DNA of 64,000 nt, taken from positions 390,561 to 454,560 of the forward strand of contig NZ_JAATJH010000005.1 of NCBI RefSeq assembly GCF_011927835.1. The letters are read 5' to 3'. The translations under genes and the position numbers were made by a program. Source of the stretch: Neolewinella antarctica. GTDB taxonomy: Bacteria > Bacteroidota > Bacteroidia > Chitinophagales > Saprospiraceae. A model generated the notes under the pieces. The model saw only the letters and a program-made list of their open reading frames with translations, was not told the origin of the DNA and did no database searches. Below are positions 58,554 to 64,000 of this stretch, in pieces. Every line of letters starts with the position of its first letter. Position 1 is the stretch's first letter.

Positions 58554-59926
58554 TGAAGTTCACTCGCTATTACGTAATTCTGGTACTGCTTATAAGTATA
58601 CCTAGCCATATATTTGGTCAGCAAATCATCCCTAGTGGAAGTAAGACAACCTATGCCTTTCCCATTGAGCTAGCTGGAACAATTAGTCCCGTAGCACCCA
58701 GCATTCGCTTTAAGCAAAAGCTGGGTGGAACCAATTGCGATTTTTATACCCGAGTTATTGAAAACATCGTCGCAACTGATGTGGAACCTGATAAACAAGT
58801 CACGTGCTCCTCCTTAAAGATGGAAAGAGACGTTACGACGCTGCAGCAACAATTGATGACGGACCAAGTGGAGGTACTGTGTAACTATCGAGGGCTATTA
58901 GCATCATATGATCGTTCATATCACTTACTGCTACTGACCATTCGCAACGAAACAAATGGGGAGTGCCGCCCACTTCCTCTCTTGTTAATGGAAACCGCCA
59001 CGGCGTACGAACTAGTTGATGTCCCGCCCTACAAAGAGAATAACATCTACGAGATTCTTCAATTTATTGATTTTAATAAGTTAGATAGCTTAGCTGAAGA
59101 ACCGCACCTCACGAGTATTAACGAAAACCAAGAGAGCGCCCTGTCTCTTGAAAAACTCGCTAGTAGTAGAAAAGTGACAAGTGCGGACTTTTATGATTGT
59201 AATAGGCTACACGGTGATAACGATTCGATAGCATTAATTGCATCCTTGACGGGCTATCAGGACGTGGTTCAAACACATAATTATGCTGATGATCAGTTAC
59301 TGGGTCTTGCTTACTACCGCAGTCACGGTAGTGACTTGCGGGGCGTTGCCAGATACCGACAGCCCGTGGATCTGCTCTCGGCCTTTATGCTTGCTTACAC
59401 CAAGGAGACCGTTACTCCGTTGTACCAAAACACAGCACAGGCACCAATACTTGATTACGCGTTGCGGAAGGAGAGAGCAGACTTAAGCTTCTATAAGCAA
59501 AAATACTTCACTCTCGACTATACAGTCGATGTGCCAAATAAATTTGGTTTGCCACTGACTGGTGTGGTCTTTGATATTTGTACAGACGGACAATCCGTAG
59601 AGAAGCGGGCGCTAATTTTGCACGATTCGCCGCGAGATGGATACCGCATATTTACGAATTTTGATCAGTACCCTGGACTCCGTAATAAGATTCAACTACT
59701 AGTTTCTGTTAAATTTGATGAACTCAAGAATGGTGTGGTTGCTAATTTTGATGGGTCCACTTCACGTAGCGACGCCGTAATTCGAGACGAGGCGTTTCGC
59801 CCAGGAGAGGCTACCTTTCTGCTCAATCGTTTCTACCGGTTAATGGAAATGAGTGATACCCCTGAAAAGAAATTTGCACCTTATTATGAATCAGTTACTA
59901 TGATTGGGCCAAATGAATTTTGGTAA
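58553..59926 (+). CDS. Exported hypothetical protein, 457 aa, paralogue of 60177
   Basis: Unknown function. Signal peptide (about 1-22, ending IFGQ). The mature protein shares with the one at 60177 an N-terminal [DT]FYxxV ... VxC region, a central [LW]xYYR[SG]H followed by P-[VE]-D-LL-x-A-[FW]-M-[LM]-A, a FTNF motif and a final [EN]-[FY]-W or EYW. Two such aligned blocks plus equal length make the pair clear paralogues, about 30% alike by eye. Its ATG overlaps the stop of the split gene upstream. Predicted periplasmic or surface location. Confidence 0.75.
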   Translation: MKFTRYYVILVLLISIPSHIFGQQIIPSGSKTTYAFPIELAGTISPVAPSIRFKQKLGGTNCDFYTRVIENIVATDVEPDKQVTCSSLKMERDVTTLQQQLMTDQVEVLCNYRGLLASYDRSYHLLLLTIRNETNGECRPLPLLLMETATAYELVDVPPYKENNIYEILQFIDFNKLDSLAEEPHLTSINENQESALSLEKLASSRKVTSADFYDCNRLHGDNDSIALIASLTGYQDVVQTHNYADDQLLGLAYYRSHGSDLRGVARYRQPVDLLSAFMLAYTKETVTPLYQNTAQAPILDYALRKERADLSFYKQKYFTLDYTVDVPNKFGLPLTGVVFDICTDGQSVEKRALILHDSPRDGYRIFTNFDQYPGLRNKIQLLVSVKFDELKNGVVANFDGSTSRSDAVIRDEAFRPGEATFLLNRFYRLMEMSDTPEKKFAPYYESVTMIGPNEFW

Positions 59927-60176
59927 GATGAGTGGTTTGTTTAAGTTCAAAGCAGGTCTACAATTTTAAGTTGTAATATTGTCTGATGGCAAAATAAGTA
60001 TCTGTACTATAGCCAAAAATGAAACGCCGCAGGATTTTAAGCCAGTCGCTCTAAATCTTTGGTGATGCTATGGTGTAGATCTATCCAGGCGAAGCTTTCA
60101 CCACGCTCCGACCGGTTTCCTCACAAATCGCTAAACCTAGATTCAGAACAAACCGACCACATTTCCCAGACCGCTA
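59927..60176. other. Intergenic region between the two paralogues
   Basis: Contains the decayed transposase end described at 60037-60117; otherwise nothing recognised. Confidence 0.5.
60037..60117 (-). pseudogene. Remnant of an IS5-family transposase C-terminus
   Basis: The minus strand reads ER-x-x-SFAWIDLHHSITKDLERLA then stop. This matches the closing SFAWMNFYRRITKDLERA of the transposase at 57591-58359 and includes the DDE glutamate region. The rest of the element is gone; no inverted repeats found. Confidence 0.65.
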
Positions 60177-61541
60177 ATGACTAAATACCTAATACTGACA
60201 ATTCTGCACCTACTCTTGAGTTTATCCCTCCGCGCGCAGCAGGACTTTTCTCAATCAGTGGAGGTGACTTACGAATTCTATCAGTCGATGGTAAGTATTT
60301 TAGACCCCGTAAATAAAACGTCCACGCAGGCAATACCGATTGTGGGCGATAATTGCACTTTTTACCGGGAGGTTGCGCTCCAACTGGCGGAGCTACTGCC
60401 AGCCATGTTTACCGGTAAGACAATCGTATGTAATGATTACGAGACGGCACGAACGGTAGCGTTGGTCAAGCGAAAATTAAACGCGGAGAACGGTCGTGTA
60501 CATTTGATGTATGCCTGTGATTTGTCGACTTCGGACACGGACTATATGCTCGCGATCTTTCAAATTCTGTCACCAGATAATAGTAGTTGTGTCCAAGCGC
60601 ATATGCTATTCAGGGAGGAAGGGAATAATTTGGTGATGGTTGATTTACCAGAAAATGCGGAAATGTGGTACTGGAAAACGGTGCTGGATTACATTTCCAC
60701 CGATGCGCTGGTTGATGCTTACGCAGTTGACGCTTTGACTGTTATGGATAGTACCGGAGTAAAGTACCTGGACGTCCCTAATATTGAAAAATCAAAGGCG
60801 CTGAATCGAGCCGATATCTACGAATGTTCTTTGGAAGAAAGAACGAGGGCCTTACCAATTTACTTGACGATAATCGACTCGTTTTCAACGTACGATTTGA
60901 AGCTATTCAGTAAGGACCGCATTATGGCTGATTGGTACTATCGCGGTCACCACCGTCCGTCGCTCCACGAAGGCTATAAAACACCGGAAGATTTGTTGGC
61001 GGCCTGGATGATGGCTAATGATGATGAATACAGGAAGTTGCTCTACGACACCCCACAGGACAATCCTGATCTGAAGGTGAAAGAGTCCGCCGCAAGGTCT
61101 GCGATGGATTATTACGATAAAAACTATTTGAGCCCACTGCGGACGGTGAATCTATCCACCCACTTTGACCAGCCCGTTGGCGGCATAACGTTCGAAACAC
61201 ACCGGGAAGGGGAAGCGGTTTCCTACGGAGCGCTACTCTACGTTGAAAATAAGGGTTCATTTAAGGTGTTCACGAATTTTACTAAATCGAACCACCAATT
61301 AGCCAAAATCAAATTTGCCCTGTTCGCTGATTTTTATACGCTCGACAAAATAGCACACGGTACCTACGCCGAAGACCCAGCCAAACTTGCTGCGCTGCGG
61401 CGAATAGGAAGTCAGGAGAACGGGGACGATTTTTTAATCGATCTCGCTATTCAAAACGTGATGGAGGGACGGGTCCGCCAGGACCTGAGCTCGGTTTTCC
61501 TGCAGGACGGTCGTTTGTACGGCGCTTCTGAGTACTGGTAG
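60177..61541 (+). CDS. Exported hypothetical protein, 454 aa, paralogue of 58553
   Basis: Unknown function. Signal peptide (about 1-20, ending SLRAQ). It shares with the 457-aa protein a C-x-FYR region near residue 60, MADWYYRGHHRPSLHEGYKT then PEDLLAAWMMAND, the FKVFTNF block and the aromatic end EYW. The PEDLLAAWMMA motif also resembles YPEQVLEAMV and YPEGVLVKLM in the proteins at 43757 and 46283, suggesting a wider family. Separated from its paralogue by 250 bp with IS debris, consistent with tandem duplication. ATG at 60177. Confidence 0.75.
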   Translation: MTKYLILTILHLLLSLSLRAQQDFSQSVEVTYEFYQSMVSILDPVNKTSTQAIPIVGDNCTFYREVALQLAELLPAMFTGKTIVCNDYETARTVALVKRKLNAENGRVHLMYACDLSTSDTDYMLAIFQILSPDNSSCVQAHMLFREEGNNLVMVDLPENAEMWYWKTVLDYISTDALVDAYAVDALTVMDSTGVKYLDVPNIEKSKALNRADIYECSLEERTRALPIYLTIIDSFSTYDLKLFSKDRIMADWYYRGHHRPSLHEGYKTPEDLLAAWMMANDDEYRKLLYDTPQDNPDLKVKESAARSAMDYYDKNYLSPLRTVNLSTHFDQPVGGITFETHREGEAVSYGALLYVENKGSFKVFTNFTKSNHQLAKIKFALFADFYTLDKIAHGTYAEDPAKLAALRRIGSQENGDDFLIDLAIQNVMEGRVRQDLSSVFLQDGRLYGASEYW

Positions 61542-61777
61542 TAGCTTTCGTAGAAATAGGGTGGCACTTTAAAAAGACTACTGGGATCAAATTATACCAA
61601 GTTACCTCGGTCCTAATTGTAGCAATCCGCTACGTGAAGAAACCTTAAGTAGTTTAACTGGAGAGAAGAACAATTAACCCCACCCAATAAACCCCGCACC
61701 CGCGCCCGCGCCCGCGCAAAAAGACATTCCCTACCTTACGCCACACTTCTCCTTTTTTAGACTTAACCCGGGACTAG
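61542..61777. other. Intergenic region with the second ~80-bp repeat
   Basis: AT-rich up to 61680, then the repeat shared with 34113-34200, holding dispersed repeat copy 8 (61696-61717). The GC-rich gene fragment starts immediately after it. Confidence 0.5.
61686..61770. repeat. ~80-bp repeat shared with 34113-34200, containing GC-rich copy 8
   Basis: Same sequence order as the copy before the outer-membrane-protein gene, with one additional CCCGCG unit inside the GC-rich core. It ends where the truncated MopE/T9SS fragment begins, so it marks the rearrangement junction. Confidence 0.7.
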
Positions 61778-62152
61778 GATACCTACCTCTTCTACGAAGA
61801 ATGCAATGACGTAAACGCCGCCATCAACCCCGGCGCGCCGGACGTGGCGGGCAACGGCATCGACGAAAATTGTGACGGCGTGGATGGCGCGACGGGCGTT
61901 GCGAACCCACTGGAGGGGGAGTTAACCGTTTATCCCAACCCGACTTCCGGGCAGTTGCACGTCACCTACTCCGGCGGTGAACTGTTGCGGCTGGAAATCT
62001 TTGACGGGTTGGGTCACCTATTGCGGTCGCGTGAGGTGCGCCACAGCGCCCGGTTCTCGCTGACGGAGCTACCGGTTGGCGTGTATTTATTGCGTACGAC
62101 GAGTGTTGCCTCCGGTCGTTTTGTGGTGGGGCGGTTGGTAGTGAGCCGGTAG
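61778..62152 (+). pseudogene. 5'-truncated MopE-type metal-binding/T9SS protein
   Basis: The open frame begins right after a TAG and reads DTYLFYEECNDVNAAINPGA then GNGIDENCDGVDG. This is a MopE-like calcium/copper-binding motif of the kind that occurs in tandem in secreted proteins. A T9SS type A sorting domain follows (LTVYPNPTSGQLHVTYSGGE ... LPVGVYLLRTT) to the stop. All upstream parts, including signal peptide and further repeats, are missing, so it is the tail of a once larger surface protein. A GTG at 61844 is the only internal start of note. Confidence 0.75.
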
Positions 62153-62163
62153 GTACGTTAAGT

Positions 62164-62181
62164 GGGCGCGGTCGCGGGTGC
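62164..62181. repeat. GC-rich dispersed repeat, copy 9
   Basis: GGGCGCGGTCGCGGGTGC, reverse orientation, 11 bp after the MopE/T9SS fragment's stop. Confidence 0.65.
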
Positions 62182-62297
62182 AGGGTTTATTTAGGCGTAC
62201 CGGATGTTGGCTTCATAACCCGACCTGCTTGCGGTAACCCTGCATATTTTCAGTCTTGCGCCGGCCCGTTAGCCTCGGCTCCTTCCGTCATGACCCC

Positions 62298-62315
62298 GCA
62301 CCCGCGACCGCGCCC
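62298..62315. repeat. GC-rich dispersed repeat, copy 10
   Basis: GCACCCGCGACCGCGCCC, forward orientation; exact reverse complement of copy 9. Confidence 0.65.
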
Positions 62316-62432
62316 AATACTAAGGGGACGGCCTCCTCCCGCTTTGCCGTCGTAAACTAAGGACACCGTTGCGACGCTATAACAAAAGCCCCCCGCCCCA
62401 GTACCTTGCACCCAACGCGGTAAAAAATACTC

Positions 62433-63860
62433 ATGGCCAAAAGAACCATCTTTCTCATTACCACCCTGATGACCGTGTCCCTCCTGGGCGTAATCTTCCT
62501 GCAGTACAACCTGATTCGGACGGCCATGAACGTCAACGAACAGCGCTACGACGAGGCGTTGCAGGATGCGCTCAACAATACCGCGCGCGACCTGGAAGCA
62601 AAGGAAGCGACGGAGATCAACGTATCGGCGAATGGCTATAATAGTGGGATGGGCAAGACGGCCGGCATCGTTGCTGGCGACCTAACCCGCGATCTGCCCC
62701 GCCCCGGCCTGCTGGGGGGCAAAAACCTTCAGTTGTCCGAACAGCCTTCTTACCGCCTGCGCCTGCAAACGCAGTACGCCGCCCGCCCGCTCGTGGAACG
62801 GATCGACCGGGAGTTCCTCGACAGAAGGCTCCAGACCGCCTTCGAAAACGCCGACCTGAAGGGAGACATTGAATACGGTGTTTACGACGTCCGCAACAAA
62901 GAATTCGTCAGCCGCAACGGCCGGTTACTGTCCACAATCGGCGCGGATACGGCCCGCCACCTGGATTTGTTACGTAGTTCTTACCGGGTGTCCCTTTACG
63001 ATACCGAGACCGACGCCGCCGGCTACCTCCTGGCCTACAGCCCGCGCAAGGGAAGCGTTATTTTCAACACCATCCTCAATAATCTCCTGGCTTCGTTGCT
63101 CTTCATCAGCATTATTCTGGGCTGTTTCGTCTACACGATCTACGTCATTCTGTTCCAGAAAAAACTCTCGGAGATGAAGACGGACTTTATCAACAACATG
63201 ACCCACGAGTTCAAAACGCCGATCGCTACGATCAGCCTGGCGACGGACAGCATCATGAGCCCCAAAGTAACCGGCAGCCCGGATAAGGTGATGCGCTTCG
63301 CCCACATCATCAAGCAGGAAAATAAACGGATGAACGACCAGGTGGAAAAGGTGCTCCAGATGGCTAAGCTGGACAAGAACCGCCTCAACCTCAACCTGAC
63401 CGAGGTAGATTTGAACGACGTCATCATCGAAGCGGGCGAGTACATCCGCCTCCAGGTGGAGCCGCGCGGGGGGAGCGTCGTGGTGATCCCCGAGGCTGAC
63501 CCGTCGTCCGTCGAGGGCGACATGACGCACCTGGCCAGCCTCGTCAATAACTTGCTTGACAACGCTAACAAGTACTCGCCGGAAGCACCGCAAATCGTCG
63601 TCAGTACGCGCAACGTCCCCACCGGCGTTGAGGTCACGATCCTGGACCACGGCCTCGGGATGAGCCGCGAGGCACGAAAAAACATCTTTGATCGTTTCTA
63701 CCGTGTCCATACCGGCGACCGCCACGACGTGAAGGGCTTCGGTCTGGGCTTAAGTTACGTGAAAACGATCACGGAAGTCCACGGCGGGAGCATCCGGATC
63801 GAGAGTGAGCTCGGGAAGGGGAGTAGCTTTATTGTTACTTTTCCTTACGAACAGCGGTAG
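62433..63860 (+). CDS. Two-transmembrane sensor histidine kinase
   Basis: Inner-membrane sensor kinase that autophosphorylates and passes phosphate to a response regulator, which is not visible here and may lie beyond the right edge. 475 residues. TM1 is about 7-25 and the periplasmic sensor region about 26-208, with no known domain. TM2 is about 210-241. The HisKA dimerisation domain has FINNMTHEFKTPIATISLA with His258. The HATPase domain has N-box NNLLDNANKYS (372-382), G1 DHGLGM (405-410), F-box DRFYRV and G2 GFGLGL (435-440). All catalytic motifs are intact. It resembles the RprX-type kinases common in Bacteroidota. ATG at 62433. Confidence 0.93.
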   Translation: MAKRTIFLITTLMTVSLLGVIFLQYNLIRTAMNVNEQRYDEALQDALNNTARDLEAKEATEINVSANGYNSGMGKTAGIVAGDLTRDLPRPGLLGGKNLQLSEQPSYRLRLQTQYAARPLVERIDREFLDRRLQTAFENADLKGDIEYGVYDVRNKEFVSRNGRLLSTIGADTARHLDLLRSSYRVSLYDTETDAAGYLLAYSPRKGSVIFNTILNNLLASLLFISIILGCFVYTIYVILFQKKLSEMKTDFINNMTHEFKTPIATISLATDSIMSPKVTGSPDKVMRFAHIIKQENKRMNDQVEKVLQMAKLDKNRLNLNLTEVDLNDVIIEAGEYIRLQVEPRGGSVVVIPEADPSSVEGDMTHLASLVNNLLDNANKYSPEAPQIVVSTRNVPTGVEVTILDHGLGMSREARKNIFDRFYRVHTGDRHDVKGFGLGLSYVKTITEVHGGSIRIESELGKGSSFIVTFPYEQR

Positions 63861-63865
63861 AAAAA

Positions 63866-64000
<135 letters not shown>

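Larger units (their letters stand above)
62153..62432. other. Intergenic region with an inverted pair of dispersed repeats
   Basis: Copies 9 and 10 of the GC-rich repeat face each other in opposite orientation 116 bp apart (62164-62181 and 62298-62315). No gene seen. Confidence 0.5.

Noticed and set aside
60121..60176. Coupled upstream gene ending in the TAATG before 60177
   Set aside because: The open frame ending there is short and lies within or beside transposase debris, with no coding character.

Overview
The window comes from a Bacteroidota chromosome, most likely the Saprospiria/Lewinella group. Support for this: proteins carry type IX secretion (T9SS) C-terminal sorting domains, a giant SprB-repeat adhesin is present, exact copies of the Bacteroidota -7 promoter box TAnnTTTG occur, and secreted proteins with fibronectin-III-like and TANFOR-like domains are abundant. 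The genus is inference.

Layout. (1) 1-7184, minus strand, GC-rich and mostly housekeeping: nusA, rimP, a two-domain fasciclin lipoprotein, a SulP anion transporter and a persulfide-dioxygenase-like MBL protein with two rhodanese domains. (2) 7185-30215, minus strand: one 7676-residue secreted adhesin built almost entirely from SprB-like repeats, with two internally amplified arrays (eight ~313-residue and thirteen ~171-residue superunits) and a T9SS tail. (3) 30216-34100: an AT-rich strip holding a 210-bp broken copy of a downstream outer-membrane-protein gene fused to a foreign C-terminal fragment, then three ORFans, one with an immunity-protein-like end. (4) 34227-53820, plus strand: a long surface/secretion cluster. 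GC-rich members are an outer-membrane beta-barrel, a 1699-residue FN3/TANFOR-like protein, a 1193-residue exported protein and a 680-residue FN3 protein. Between them lies an AT-rich, tightly packed run of exported or membrane ORFans and a truncated second copy of the 1193-residue protein's N-terminal module. (5) 53821-61600: AT-rich ORFans, a decayed IS5-family element that has split a gene, a second IS5 remnant and two paralogous 454/457-residue exported proteins. (6) 61778-62152: a 5'-truncated MopE-type/T9SS fragment. (7) 62433-63860: a sensor histidine kinase, followed by a 7-bp tandem repeat that runs off the window.

Two themes run through the accessory part. First, GC-rich truncated gene pieces are stranded among AT-rich ORFans, which looks like modular duplication and displacement at surface-protein loci. 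Second, a GC-rich dispersed repeat (core GCACCCGCG[A/C/G/T]CCGCGCC) occurs ten times, twice inside reading frames. A related variant, found twice, keeps the same flanks but has the palindrome TCCCGATAGCTATCGGGA in the middle. The best candidate for an undescribed system is the 34-54 kb secreted cluster together with its four-member family of exported ORFans that share a P-x-x-L-L-x-A-x-M-type motif.

All family assignments are made by eye from the sequence; no search was run.
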